Made by a program: the position numbers and the translations under genes
Assembly: GCF_001559595.1 (NCBI RefSeq)
Contig: NZ_LNTY01000043.1
Span: 1-64,000, forward strand
Length of the DNA: 64,000 nucleotides
Direction: 5' to 3'
From: Enterovibrio coralii
GTDB taxonomy: Bacteria; Pseudomonadota; Gammaproteobacteria; Enterobacterales; Vibrionaceae
Shown: positions 46,937-56,021 of the stretch, in pieces
Layout of the letters: every line of letters begins with the position of its first letter
Numbering within the stretch: position 1 is the stretch's first letter
Notes under the pieces: generated by a model
The model's database searches: none
Told to the model about the DNA's origin: nothing
Seen by the model: the letters and a program-made list of their open reading frames with translations, nothing else

Positions 46937-47565
46937 TGAACGCTGTTTGGCTCAATAGAGCCAAGTTCAAAAAGGCGGTGATTTTGCCAATCACTGCCTC
47001 CTTTCTGCTCACGGCAGGCTGCTCCCTTTCTGTCGACCCTCCTCCTGTTGCGAAACAGGAGGCAGATCTGCAAGATGCCGATCGCGATGGCGTTATTAAC
47101 CAACGCGATGAGTGTCTTGGCACACCGGTTGGCGCAGACATTAACAATAGTGGCTGCGCTGAAGTACTTGAGTTGAGCGCTCGCGATAACCTCCACATTT
47201 TGTTTGCGAACAATTCGTCTCGCATTCCTTCCACCTTTCTTCGCGAAGTCGATCAGCTCGCTCGATTTATGAAAAGCTTCCCGCAAACCCATGTTGAACT
47301 GAAAGGCTATGCCAGCACGGTTGGCAGTGCGGAAGCCAACCTCGCTCTTTCTCAGCGACGTGCAAACGCGGTGAAACAAGCTCTAGTTCGTAAAGGCATT
47401 TCACCGGATCGTGTTGTGATCATGGGATTTGGCGAAAGCGACCCAGTCGCGTCAGACTCTGAGCGCCAGACGGAGATTTTGAGCCGTCGCGTCACAGCGG
47501 CAGTCGCGGCCTCAGAAGAAAGCGTTGTGATGAAGTGGACGATTTATTCCACTGCAGCAAAGTGA
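46933..47565 (+). CDS. OmpA-family lipoprotein of the adhesin secretion locus
   Basis: A 210-aa lipoprotein. A signal with lipobox LLTAGC (residues ~25-30) is followed by a calcium-binding TSP3-like motif DADRDGVINQRDEC (~49-62), then an OmpA C-terminal peptidoglycan-binding domain with HVELKGYASTVGSAEANLALSQRRANAVKQALV and SPDRVVIMGFGESDPV. It anchors to the outer membrane and to the cell wall. It overlaps tolC by ATGA and has AAGGAG, so it is co-translated. OmpA-like lipoproteins adjacent to LapE-type channels are common in vibrio adhesin loci. Confidence 0.88.
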   Translation: MMNAVWLNRAKFKKAVILPITASFLLTAGCSLSVDPPPVAKQEADLQDADRDGVINQRDECLGTPVGADINNSGCAEVLELSARDNLHILFANNSSRIPSTFLREVDQLARFMKSFPQTHVELKGYASTVGSAEANLALSQRRANAVKQALVRKGISPDRVVIMGFGESDPVASDSERQTEILSRRVTAAVAASEESVVMKWTIYSTAAK

Positions 47566-47583
47566 ATAGAAACACCGAAACGG

Positions 47584-47611
47584 TCGGCCCCGCTTAATGC
47601 GGGGCCGATTT
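47584..47611 (+). terminator. Terminator of the tolC-ompA unit
   Basis: TCGGCCCCGC / GCGGGGCCGA stem with loop TTAAT and TTTATTT. Confidence 0.9.
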
Positions 47612-47631
47612 ATTTCGTGTATTGATAGATC

Positions 47632-47988
47632 TTAATGGAAAGTGATTGGGTCTATCGTGCCTTGGTTGGTTGGAAGCGCAAGCAACAGCCAAAAATCCAA
47701 GTCAGTTTCTGTGCACTTCGCTGCCGAGACTTTAACCACGCCTTTGCAACGCTTACCACCTGGATGTTCCAATTTGGCGCCTGGACGGCGCAATGCCTCT
47801 TCCAGACATTCTTCGCCAACAACCAGCGAGATACCATCGGCATCAACGATGCCGAAAAGTCGTCCATATTGAGAGAAATAGAAAGTGCCATTATCGCATT
47901 CTTCCCGAATGCCTGAGATACCTAGCAGTGCCTTTCGAACAGATTGGGATAAAGGATACTCAACCACGCCAACCTCTCTTTTATTCAT
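47632..47988 (-). CDS. Small protein of unknown function
   Basis: A 118-aa protein from ATG 47988 (MNKREVGVVEYPLSQSVRKALLGISG). It has three cysteines in a short span (REECDNG, GEECLEE, KRCKGVV, AKCTET) but no recognised zinc motif, no signal and no membrane helix. Several overlapping frames exist on both strands. This one has the best coding look because of its GVV/GIVDADGISLVVG alternation and conventional start context. Family not recognised. Confidence 0.5.
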   Translation of the reverse strand: MNKREVGVVEYPLSQSVRKALLGISGIREECDNGTFYFSQYGRLFGIVDADGISLVVGEECLEEALRRPGAKLEHPGGKRCKGVVKVSAAKCTETDLDFWLLLALPTNQGTIDPITFH

Positions 47989-48003
47989 GACATGATCCGC
48001 CAA

Positions 48004-48438
48004 TATAGAGAAAGACGGCGCACCCTTCAGTCGTCTTTAATAACATTCCCTCTAAAACCGTAAAAAAGGCTGACAACTCTTAAACGCGCAAATCAGAAGT
48101 TGGCGCAATATTACCCAAAGATGTCTTACTAAAAAGCCAACTTAAGTATCAAACTTCCAGTAGAAGAACGAGCACCACCGCCGAGATATGCCTCGTTTTA
48201 CCTGCCCAATATTCCACTACCAGTTTGATCTTGTACACATTTCACCGGATGGTCATCTTGTTCAAACTTTGAGGGTGCTACGCTTAATTTGTGAGTCACT
48301 TGTCTCTAGAGACAAAATTCACGCTCGCATTCTCACCTAAATCACGCGTTATCGCGTATCAAACTAAGGGAGGCATTGTCCCAGTTCGACGCTACATCTC
48401 ACGCTCATAATCAATCATCGTTTTTAAGGAGAGACGGA
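48004..48438. other. Intergenic region upstream of the CRY-DASH gene
   Basis: No gene seen in this stretch of about 430 bp. It contains a perfect 16-bp palindrome at 48300-48315 and an ATCACGCGTTATCGCGTAT segment (CGCG-N4-CGCG) near 48340. The ribosome-binding site AAGGAGAG lies just before ATG 48439. A TTGATCTTGTACACATTTCA stretch near 48221 could be an ECF-sigma promoter element, but this is a weak impression. Confidence 0.45.
48300..48315. promoter_or_regulatory. Perfect 16-bp palindrome upstream of CRY-DASH
   Basis: TTGTCTCTAGAGACAA is a perfect inverted repeat about 125 bp before the CRY-DASH start. Such symmetry is typical of an operator for a dimeric regulator, possibly light- or stress-responsive. 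No regulator gene lies nearby to name it. Confidence 0.5.
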
Positions 48439-49722
48439 ATGAATGGGCTATATTGGTTTAGACACGACTTAAGACTGGCAGACAATCCGGCACTCGTCGC
48501 GCTTTCAAAACGATGCAGCAAAGCTCTGATGCTTTACGTCATCGATCCTTCTTGGTTCAAACCAACCAATCACCAATCCAAACACATGGGGAGATTCAGA
48601 GAAGAATTCCTCTACCAATCCCTGCGTGCACTTGAAAAGGAACTGAAAAAATCTAAGCAACGACTCGTCGTGAAAGTGGGTAACCCTTTAGAAATCATCC
48701 CACAGCTTTGCAAGAAGCACGATATCGACCTCGTCGCCGCAACGGACCATCCTGGCGTTTATGAGCGTCAACAACTCGCCTACCTGAATCGAACCTTGTC
48801 TTGCGAGGTCATGGTCAGCGAGAGCTTTAACCTCTTTCTCAAAAACCAAATCAGCTTTAACAAGGAAGATTTTCCACAAACATTTACTCAATTTAAAAAG
48901 AAAATCAGCGCACAAAACCTTTTACCTTGTATCCCTATCGCAAAGCCTGATTCTCTTCCCACACTTATCGATGAACGCAGAGATTTGTGGGGCGGCCAAG
49001 AGTTCGTCTATGACTTAACGCCCTACCACGGCGGCGAAGATTCAGGACTGGTTCAACTCAATCAGTTTTTCTGGAAAACGCAGGGACTCAAGAATTACAA
49101 AGCGACGAGAAACGGCTTTGATGGCTGGCAATTCTCCTCTCGCCTGTCAGCATGGCTGGCTAACGGCACACTCTCCGTGAGAACCGTGGCGGCTGAACTC
49201 GACAACTATGAGTATCGCCATGGAAGAAGCGATTCCACCGAAGCGATGTACTCAGAGCTACTCTGGCGTGAATACTTCCAGTGGATGATGCACTTCTTTG
49301 GCTCAAGCATGTTTGCCTTCGATGGCATTAAGAAAAAACGACCACTTACCAGCTTTTATTGTCAGAACTACAAAGCATGGGAACAAGGTACGACGGAATA
49401 CCCCATAGTGAACGCCTGTATGCGTCAGCTCAATCAAACGGGTTATATGTCCAACAGAGGCAGACAAATTGTTGCCAGCTGTTTGGTTAACGAACTTGGT
49501 GTTGACTGGCGTTTTGGTGCGGCTTACTTCGAACAACAGCTGTTGGATTTCGATGTGGCGACTAACTATGGGAACTGGCAATACCTTGCAGGAGTCGGTG
49601 CCGATCCTCGTGGTCAGCGCCATTTCAACTTGGAAAAGCAAGCCAAGGATTACGACCCTGATGGCAGCTTCGTTGCAAAATGGGCCACCGCGACTCCTTC
49701 GGAGAGCTTGCTGAGATTTTAA
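48439..49722 (+). CDS. Cryptochrome DASH / photolyase-family flavoprotein
   Basis: A 427-aa member of the photolyase/cryptochrome superfamily. The N-terminal alpha/beta domain starts LYWFRHDLRLADNPAL. The C-terminal FAD domain contains YSELLWREYFQWMM, NACMRQLNQTGYMSNRGRQI and the CRY-DASH hallmark DVATNYGNWQYLAGVGADPRGQRHFNLEKQ, then YDPDGSFVAKW. CRY-DASH proteins bind FAD and usually an antenna folate, and repair cyclobutane dimers in single-stranded DNA or act as light sensors. The start is ATG 48439 with AAGGAG; an upstream extension is not conserved. Confidence 0.9.
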   Translation: MNGLYWFRHDLRLADNPALVALSKRCSKALMLYVIDPSWFKPTNHQSKHMGRFREEFLYQSLRALEKELKKSKQRLVVKVGNPLEIIPQLCKKHDIDLVAATDHPGVYERQQLAYLNRTLSCEVMVSESFNLFLKNQISFNKEDFPQTFTQFKKKISAQNLLPCIPIAKPDSLPTLIDERRDLWGGQEFVYDLTPYHGGEDSGLVQLNQFFWKTQGLKNYKATRNGFDGWQFSSRLSAWLANGTLSVRTVAAELDNYEYRHGRSDSTEAMYSELLWREYFQWMMHFFGSSMFAFDGIKKKRPLTSFYCQNYKAWEQGTTEYPIVNACMRQLNQTGYMSNRGRQIVASCLVNELGVDWRFGAAYFEQQLLDFDVATNYGNWQYLAGVGADPRGQRHFNLEKQAKDYDPDGSFVAKWATATPSESLLRF

Positions 49723-49745
49723 ATAGCCTTGGGATGGCTGAACGA

Positions 49746-49773
49746 AAAAGGCGGACTAGATAGTCCGCCTTTT
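49746..49773. terminator. Bidirectional terminator between CRY-DASH and lipase genes
   Basis: AAAAGGCGGACTA / TAGTCCGCCTTTT, nearly perfect with a very short loop, followed by TTAATTTT. It lies between convergent genes. Confidence 0.85.
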
Positions 49774-49787
49774 AATTTTAGTATTAA

Positions 49788-50380
49788 TTAGGCCAATATC
49801 TCTTCAATTCTCTCACTAACACGTTTTGCGAAAATCAGGGCGGTATGTGTCAGGGGGAATACTTCATGCTGTACATGCCATCAATCTTGGTTTCTTCAAT
49901 CAGAACGGTACCGTCTGATGGCACACCTCGATTCAGCACCGTTGCGGGGCCAATCGAAAGATCACCAGCAATGCTGTAGAGCTCAGACCCTTTTGGCCAA
50001 CTCGGTTCATGATCTGGCAACAAATACTTGCTCGCATCCATAAACATAAAGTCACCGATTCCGACCTTTTGGAAAAAAGCCGCAACTTGTGAGCCTTTGT
50101 GCGGTGTTCCAAGCGTGACAACCTTAGTGACATATTGAGCCATTGCCGCACCCGACTCTAGGTATGTTCGACAAATAACGCCGCCCATTGAGTGAGCAAC
50201 AATCGCGGTTTCCTCACCATTAATGAAGGCGTCCATTTTGCCAAATAGCGCGGGGAGATCAGGCTTAACCGTGTTGTAAGACAAATTCAGCACGTCGTGT
50301 CCTGCTTCCTCAAGCCGCCCACTTAATGGGTGCATGGCAATACCATGCATGTACAAGCCGTGTAGCAAGATAATTTTCAT
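49788..50380 (-). pseudogene. Alpha/beta-hydrolase, PGAP1/lipase-like (frameshifted)
   Basis: A small esterase/lipase-like alpha/beta hydrolase, about 197 aa after repair. It has the oxyanion-loop motif LLHGLYMHG (residues ~4-12), nucleophile elbow VAHSMGGVI (Ser ~77) and VTLGTPHKGSQVAAFF. The catalytic Asp probably lies in the SDGTVLIEETKI region. The frame breaks at about 49861: one additional C on the plus strand turns GMYSMKYSP-stop into GMYSMKVFPLTHTALIFAKRV. This recovers the missing catalytic His (LTHTALIF) and ends at TAA 49788. The start is ATG 50380 with AAGGA upstream. Without the repair it lacks its last ~22 residues including the His. Confidence 0.82.
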
Positions 50381-50568
50381 TGTTATTGTCCTTCCTGCAT
50401 GAGAACGATGTTTACAACGTCGCCAGCAGTTTATCCCATTCAACCGCCATTGAAATACGGGCTCTATTCACAGATTAGAAGTATTGAACTTGTTACAGCG
50501 GGTCGATGCTCTCGTTTCGTATGTTTAACTCGAGCACAAAACGTCCTACGTTTCAGAGGAGCACCAAC

Positions 50569-50793
50569 ATGAGAGTGGTTTCGACACTGGTGACAACACT
50601 TTTTCTTGCATCATTATCATCGCTCAGCTTGGCTGACGAGCAAGAAGTCAAAACGGCTGAGATGGTTGAGAAAGAGCGCGTCCAAGAACTCGATACACTG
50701 GGCGATGATGCCGCTAAAGATGCTGAAGAAGTAATAAAAAAGGGTGAAGCCGAAATGAAAGAGATGGAAGAAAAAACAAAGACTGATACTTAG
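50569..50793 (+). CDS. Small exported charged peptide
   Basis: A 74-aa protein starting at ATG 50569 with AGAGGAG 8 bp upstream. It has a Sec signal (RVVSTLVTTLFLASLSSLSLADE) and a mature region of about 50 residues dominated by Glu, Lys and Asp (EVKTAEMVEKERVQELDTLG). No family recognised. It probably forms a helix in the periplasm. Monocistronic. Confidence 0.6.
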   Translation: MRVVSTLVTTLFLASLSSLSLADEQEVKTAEMVEKERVQELDTLGDDAAKDAEEVIKKGEAEMKEMEEKTKTDT

Positions 50794-51017
50794 TTTCTCA
50801 CGCCGTCAGGTGCCTAAATCACACCTTCCCAATTGCAGACCTCTTTAATCGGCGTTAACGCATTGTCCAAGCCGCTTGTATCAAAGATCGTAGTGATGGG
50901 GTTGTAGTTATAGGGTGCTATCTGATCAACCGATTTATCTGATGTTGATATGGTGCGAAGAAAAGACATTGCATAGCAACATAGAGAAATATCATTAATA
51001 TATAGAAGGTTAAAAAC

Positions 51018-51045
51018 AAAAAAGCGGCTCAATGGCCGCTTTTTC
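51018..51045 (-). terminator. Terminator after yjiH
   Basis: AAAAGCGGC / GCCGCTTTT stem with a six-base loop and T-run on the minus strand, just beyond the YjiH stop. Confidence 0.8.
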
Positions 51046-51060
51046 TATATTTCGTATTGA

Positions 51061-52431
51061 TTAGAAAATCAGGTGAGCAACACCCGCGATAACAGGCAGA
51101 GTAACCAATGTCCGCAGGATGAAAATCATCACCAATTCCCATACTTTCACTGGAATTTTACTGCCCAGCAAAAGCGCACCAACTTCTGACATGTAAATTA
51201 GCTGAGTGACTGACAGCGTGGCAATAACAAAACGTGTCATCTCGTTATCAATGTTCGCTGCAAGCACTGCTGGAATGAACATATCCGCGATACCGATCAG
51301 CATGGTTTCAGATGCAGCCACCGCTTCAGGGATTTGCAGCAATTCCAACAGAGGAACGAAAGGCATACCCAAAATGGTGAAGATTGGTGTGTATTCCGCA
51401 ATGATCAATGCAGACGTACCGATTGCCATTACAACTGGCAAGACACCAAAAACCATGTCCGCAGCATTTTCCAAACCCTCTTTCAGAACATCTGACAGAG
51501 AACGGATGTGAGAAGCACGCTCGATACCAGACTTAATACCGTAAGAGAACAGCGTTTCACCTTCTGGCAATGCTTCATGTTCGAAAGTCTTTTCTTCACC
51601 ATTTACCAGCGTGTTTTTCTTCCAGCTCAGTGGTGGCAAACGAGGAACAACAACTGCCGCAACAAAGCCCGCCAAACACACGGTGAGGTAGAATGGAACG
51701 AACATATGCTCCAAGCCCACTTGCGCGATGACTACTAGGCTGAAACTGATTGATACTACAGAGAATGTTGTACCTACAACAGCCGCTTCACGCTCGGTGT
51801 AGTAACCCTGCTCGTATTGCTTGCTCGACATCAGAATAGCCACGCTGCCGTCGCCCAACCAAGAGCTCGCACAGTCAACCGCTGAACGGCCTGGCAGACC
51901 AAATAGCGGACGCATGATACGTGTCATGAATGCGCCAATCATTTCTAGCAAGCCAAAGTTGGTGAGTAGTGGCAGGAATAGACCCGCAAAGACAAACACC
52001 GACAACAGCGTTGGCAGCAAATCAGCCAGAACGAAACCACCCGTTGCACCACCAACAACGTGCTCTGGACCAAAACCAATGAACGCCATTGAAACGAACA
52101 CTGCACCAAGCAGTCGCACAACCAGCCAAACAGGTGAAGGTAAAAATAGGCCAGTGAGAAACTTTGATTCGGTGATAAAACGAGGTTTTGTAGCGAGAGC
52201 CAGCAAAGAACCCATTGCACTAATCAGTACAATTGACGTTACAACCAATGTTGAGTAGTTACCCAATAGGTTACGGAACGACTTTGCTAAAACAGCAATA
52301 GGAATAGTAAAACCACCTTCCGTGATCACTGGCGTCATGAACAGCAAAATGCCAAGTAGTGACGGAATAAGGAACATCAACACATTCCGTGTTGATGATG
52401 AATCTGTAGCAATATTAGTTGTCTTCTGCAT
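51061..52431 (-). CDS. YjiH-family membrane transporter (nucleoside-recognition fold)
   Basis: A 456-aa integral membrane protein with about 11 helices. It carries two GATE/nucleoside-recognition halves, with DCASSWLGDGSVAILMSSKQYEQGYYTEREAAVVGTTFSVVS (split here by a reading pause) and the later EAVAASETMLIGIADMFIPAVLAANI. These match the YjiH/YjiG family; the substrate is unknown, and related proteins move nucleosides or small metabolites. The start is ATG 52431 with AGGA upstream. Its long A/T-rich leader holds palindromes. Confidence 0.82.
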   Translation of the reverse strand: MQKTTNIATDSSSTRNVLMFLIPSLLGILLFMTPVITEGGFTIPIAVLAKSFRNLLGNYSTLVVTSIVLISAMGSLLALATKPRFITESKFLTGLFLPSPVWLVVRLLGAVFVSMAFIGFGPEHVVGGATGGFVLADLLPTLLSVFVFAGLFLPLLTNFGLLEMIGAFMTRIMRPLFGLPGRSAVDCASSWLGDGSVAILMSSKQYEQGYYTEREAAVVGTTFSVVSISFSLVVIAQVGLEHMFVPFYLTVCLAGFVAAVVVPRLPPLSWKKNTLVNGEEKTFEHEALPEGETLFSYGIKSGIERASHIRSLSDVLKEGLENAADMVFGVLPVVMAIGTSALIIAEYTPIFTILGMPFVPLLELLQIPEAVAASETMLIGIADMFIPAVLAANIDNEMTRFVIATLSVTQLIYMSEVGALLLGSKIPVKVWELVMIFILRTLVTLPVIAGVAHLIF

Positions 52432-52474
52432 AGCGAAACTTCCTGAGCGATGCGAGGGCAAGAAAAATAGATAT

Positions 52475-52545
52475 TCACTTAAAGTGACTAATTGAGCGCA
52501 AGATTAATGGATAAATTTCTGAATGTAAACAATAAATAGTCACTT
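52475..52545 (-). promoter_or_regulatory. Inverted repeats in the yjiH leader
   Basis: TCACTTAAAGTGA (52475-52487) is a perfect 13-bp palindrome, and AGTCACTT at 52538-52545 repeats the arm in inverse orientation to AAGTGACT (52482-52489). The three half-sites fit a regulator-binding cluster 45-115 bp before the yjiH start. The regulator is unknown. The rest of 52432-52720 is A/T-rich with no gene seen. Confidence 0.45.
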
Positions 52546-52720
52546 ATATTGAATAAATTGCTAAATCTAAGGATTTTCACCACTTTTAGTTCATTTAATA
52601 AACAGAATTAACCAATTAAATGTTGCGATAATGTTATTTTGGTTAATTTGAACTTTGGGCAGATCAATGAGTTAACGCTGATTTTAACCCACCAAACGAG
52701 ATACTCACGAAAGTGAATAA

Positions 52721-53509
52721 TTATCCAATTTTGCGGTCGATTTTTGCGTATTCGTCGTTAACCCATGCACCAAAGGCATCCATGAGTGCAACGACGGCGC
52801 GTTTTTTGACGGGCTTACGTTGAATGAGATAGAAAAGGCGTTCCATCTCGAGGGATTTGTCTGGATAAAACTCCAGAAAAGCAGCAGAGCATTGTTCTAG
52901 GTTCACTTCCCACGTATGGGTGCGGTGCGCAACAAGACCAAAGCTCGCCCTGATCAGGCGCTTGGCCACTTCTTCTGCCGCATCCAATTGCGTGCCCCAC
53001 TTGGTAGCAAGGGCGATTTTTTGTCTCAACTCCTTTAAGCGAACAATCAGGTCTTCGTTCATGGCTTTCGAGATTTCCCAACTGACCTCAAAATGCCCAA
53101 AACTGTCCGCCAAGTTGTCGCCTTTAAGGCAGATCGTGCAGTGTTTAAAGAAAAAACCCCAACGAAAAATATTGGCGAAGTTGGTGGCTTCTTTAAGCGG
53201 AACAATCTCGAAAGACACACTTTTTACCGCATCAGAAGACTGCTCAACACGCCAACGAATCGTGTTGAGCGCAGAGAACTCTTGGACATTCAACATACGT
53301 TGCGTCACCAAAGTGAACTCAAGCTCCGCTTTCTCGTCCGCCGCTCTTCTTGCCACATCACCCGAAAGATAAACACTGTGAATGACGTCTTCCAATGCCG
53401 CCCCAATTTGTCGAAGCGCCGCCGCCACTGGAGCCACAAAATCGGACTGAAGCGGTGCGTTATTGTCGAGTTCTGGCAATAATCCTCGGCGTGGCTGCGA
53501 TTGGTACAA
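52721..53509 (-). CDS. Nucleotidyltransferase-like protein of unknown function
   Basis: A 262-aa cytosolic protein starting at TTG 53509, chosen because AGGAG lies 6 bp upstream and no ATG follows nearby. The segment SVYLSGDVARRAADEKAELEFTLVT resembles a nucleotidyltransferase core strand-turn (G-S/D-x-A-R-x...D/E-x-E). Conserved catalytic Asp residues are not clearly in place, so it may be inactive or a regulatory relative. No operon partner; the YciU-like gene is divergent. Confidence 0.6.
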   Translation of the reverse strand: MYQSQPRRGLLPELDNNAPLQSDFVAPVAAALRQIGAALEDVIHSVYLSGDVARRAADEKAELEFTLVTQRMLNVQEFSALNTIRWRVEQSSDAVKSVSFEIVPLKEATNFANIFRWGFFFKHCTICLKGDNLADSFGHFEVSWEISKAMNEDLIVRLKELRQKIALATKWGTQLDAAEEVAKRLIRASFGLVAHRTHTWEVNLEQCSAAFLEFYPDKSLEMERLFYLIQRKPVKKRAVVALMDAFGAWVNDEYAKIDRKIG

Positions 53510-53704
53510 ATTGAGCTCCTGAAATATAAAAACAGCATCTGCTAACGCTTTATTTTAATGGCTGTTTCTAGTGCCAACCAGTCATTCAGCGTCGAAAAAT
53601 GAGGTCTAGTAAAAGAAAACCGCCTGAAATGACTTGAATGTGAATTGGGGAAACCGCATTTACATGCTCTAATACAGTTATATTGAACAAATCGGTAATG
53701 AATC

Positions 53705-54031
53705 ATGGAAACGTCCCTGCTTTCAATTGATGAAACGCTGGAAACGGCTTTCGACATTTTCTACGAAATGGCGGAAGACAATCTGGAATACGACGATCTT
53801 CAAGCCTATGAAGCCCGCTTTGAAGACGAAGGTGCAGGCATTGCTGTCGATGCACTGAACGATTGGGAAAGCCACGTTGGCTTCGACGTCGATCGTGAAG
53901 TTTTTGTCGAAGTGCGCATTGGCCTGACATCCGGTGACTCACTGGATGACGTGCTCGTTCGCATGTTGATCAGTCGCGACCCAGACCAAAAGTTCTGCCA
54001 CATGCTGTGGAAACGCGCAGAACAGGAATGA
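53705..54031 (+). CDS. dsDNA-mimic protein of the YciU/HI1450 family
   Basis: A 108-aa strongly acidic protein. It matches the DUF440 family in layout: ETLETAFDIFYEMAEDNLEYDDL, then DWESHVGFDVDREVFVEVRIGL and the C-terminal LVRMLISRDPDQKFCHMLWKR. The structurally known HI1450 displays a helix-and-loop surface of acidic side chains that mimics double-stranded DNA and binds HU-type proteins. Start ATG 53705. Confidence 0.88.
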   Translation: METSLLSIDETLETAFDIFYEMAEDNLEYDDLQAYEARFEDEGAGIAVDALNDWESHVGFDVDREVFVEVRIGLTSGDSLDDVLVRMLISRDPDQKFCHMLWKRAEQE

Positions 54032-54043
54032 CGTGTGACAACG

Positions 54044-54073
54044 AAAAAGGCCAGCGAATTGCTGGCCTTTTTT
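54044..54073. terminator. Bidirectional terminator between YciU-like gene and napC
   Basis: AAAAAGGCCAGC / GCTGGCCTTTTT with a five-base loop and T-runs on both strands. Confidence 0.9.
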
Positions 54074-54086
54074 ATACCCAATCAAC

Positions 54087-54683
54087 TTAAAACTTGAACT
54101 CTTTGCTCGCATCAAAGTTTTTTGGCAGTTTATGCGCAATCCCTTTGTGACAGTCGATACAGGTCTGCCCTGCTTCTTCTGCTTTATCATGCACTGACGC
54201 GGCGACGGTTTTCTGCGTGCTGAAATCCATGTACTCGAAGTTATGGCAGTTACGACACTCCTGCGAATCGTTCGCTTTCATGCGTGTCCATTCTCTCGTC
54301 GCCATTTCTAATCGGTGATCTTCAAATTTTTGTGGCGTATCAACGATGCCAAATGCTTTTGCATAAAGCTCTTTGCTCGCTTGGATCTTACGCACCATTT
54401 TCGGCCCCCATTCCTTTGGCACGTGACAATCCGGGCAGGTCGCGCGAACGCCACTTCGGTTCGTGTAGTGAATCGTACCGACATACTCTTCGTACACGTT
54501 GTCACGCATTTCATGACAGCCAATACAGAAACCTTCTTGGTTGGTCATTTCCATACCGGTATGAAAACCACCCCAGAAGATAATACCGCCAGCAAAGCCG
54601 ACAATAAGCACAGTACCAATGGCGAAATGACTCGGTGTTCTAAACCATTTCCAGGCGCGTTTAATAACGTTAGGAATCTTCAT
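54087..54683 (-). CDS. napC: Periplasmic nitrate reductase electron donor, tetrahaem cytochrome NapC
   Basis: A 198-aa membrane-anchored cytochrome c of the NapC/NirT family. One N-terminal helix (~residues 20-40, FAIGTVLIVGFAGGIIFW) is followed by four CxxCH haem motifs: CIGCH, CPDCH, CRNCH and CIDCH. It takes electrons from menaquinol/ubiquinol and passes them to NapB/NapA. It is the last gene of napFDAGHBC, 9 bp after napB. Confidence 0.96.
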   Translation of the reverse strand: MKIPNVIKRAWKWFRTPSHFAIGTVLIVGFAGGIIFWGGFHTGMEMTNQEGFCIGCHEMRDNVYEEYVGTIHYTNRSGVRATCPDCHVPKEWGPKMVRKIQASKELYAKAFGIVDTPQKFEDHRLEMATREWTRMKANDSQECRNCHNFEYMDFSTQKTVAASVHDKAEEAGQTCIDCHKGIAHKLPKNFDASKEFKF

Positions 54684-54692
54684 CTTTTCCCC

Positions 54693-55172
54693 TTATTGGC
54701 CAAACTTGCCTGCTGGAACGAATTCGTTCTCTACCAACTCTTCTGTCTGGGCCTGCGGTACGTGACATTGCAGACAGAAATAACGACGCGCAGAGACTTC
54801 GGTTAGCACACGGTTATCGCGATCCATAAAGTGAGTTGGGCTAACGCGAGGTGCACCGGTTTTACGGTAAACGTCGACATCATGGCACTCTAAACAGGTG
54901 TTGTTCGCTTGGTTAACCTGATATCCATCGATATTGTGCGGGATCATTGGTGGCTGGTTTACGTAGTTCAGTGCAAAGCGTTCCTGATTTTTAGGGACGC
55001 TTTTTATCTCTGGCAGAACGTTTGATTCTTCGATGCCCGTTGAGCCACGTAACGACTCAACAACAACTGCTTCCTCAGTGATCTTTTCTTCGTTTGCACT
55101 TACGACATTTGCATAAACCGCCACGCCCATTAGGGCAGACAACAGCAGCGAAACCGCTTTTTTACTCTTCAT
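54693..55172 (-). CDS. napB: Periplasmic nitrate reductase dihaem subunit NapB
   Basis: A 159-aa periplasmic cytochrome c: a Sec signal (KKAVSLLLSALMGVAVYANVVSA), then RFALNYVNQPPMIPHNIDGYQV, typical of NapB. It has two haem motifs, CLECH and CLQCH, and the final VENEFVPAGKF. The start is ATG 55172 with GGAG, overlapping the napH end by 11 bp. Confidence 0.95.
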   Translation of the reverse strand: MKSKKAVSLLLSALMGVAVYANVVSANEEKITEEAVVVESLRGSTGIEESNVLPEIKSVPKNQERFALNYVNQPPMIPHNIDGYQVNQANNTCLECHDVDVYRKTGAPRVSPTHFMDRDNRVLTEVSARRYFCLQCHVPQAQTEELVENEFVPAGKFGQ

Positions 55173-56021
55173 TTTCGGCTCCAAATCTTTTTCTGAATTC
55201 CAAAACTTGTTCGGCACACACGTCAATACAGCGGCCGCAACTCATACAATTTCTGTCCATGACACGCTTATCACCGCCTTTGAGCGGCTGTCTGAGCACC
55301 TGTGGTTCGGGACAGACGTTGAAACAATCCATACATTTTGTGCACGCGCTTCGGTTAACCGCGGTCACTCGCATCACGCTCTTTTCACCAATTGCTGCGT
55401 ACATCGCACCCAGCGGGCAAAGATGTCCGCACCAGCCATGTTCAACCAGCAAGAGATCCAGTATGAATACCGAGCCCACCAGCCAAATTCCGCCTCCTAC
55501 GCCGAATATCAGCCCACGATGCAAGGCAGACACTGGGTCGAGCCATGTCCAAAGCAAAGTGCCAGATACACCGCTCCCCACAACCAGCAATGCCAACAGC
55601 CAATAGCGAATGGATGAGGACATATGAAAACTCGCTTTGAAATTGAGTTTTCGTCTTAGCCATGCGGCTGCATCCGTCACCACGTTCATTGGACAGACCC
55701 ACCCACAAAAAGCGCGTGGTGCGATCAGTGCGTAAATCGCAACAACCACAGCGAGTCCAATGAACCCTTCCGCTTCAAACGCATGCCCTGTCGCCAAAGA
55801 CTGCGCAGCAATGAGAGGGTCCGTAAACGGCACGACATCAAACAAGACGCTTGAAGACAGGTTGCCTTTCAATACCCACACGCCCCCACAGGACCAGCGA
55901 GGAACGCAAGAAGTACCGCAAGCTGTGTTATTCGACGTAGGATTAGAAAACGATGTGCTCGCCACCAACCAAGACGCTTAACCACATCTTTGCCTGCATT
56001 AACCGCAAGGTTCTTGGCCAT
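55162..56021 (-). pseudogene. napH: Quinol dehydrogenase membrane component NapH (frameshifted)
   Basis: A membrane ferredoxin-type subunit, about 286 aa after repair. The true N-terminus starts at ATG 56021 ([20 protein letters not shown]) and shares one base with the napG stop (TAATG). It runs WRAHRFLILRRITQLAVLLAFLAG, the first helix with the conserved RxxHRFLLLRR region. The frame then breaks: one extra C in the C5 run at 55883-55887 joins GPVG to GVWVLKGNLSSSVLFDVVPFTDP. The rest has CGWVCPMN helices and two [4Fe-4S] clusters (CTKCMDCFNVCPEP, CMSCGRCIDVC). NapGH deliver ubiquinol electrons to the Nap system. Confidence 0.88.

Noticed and set aside
50794-51017. Minus-strand open frame of 72 codons (50814-51032)
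   Set aside because: It begins inside the yjiH terminator region and has no ribosome-binding site; treated as non-coding.
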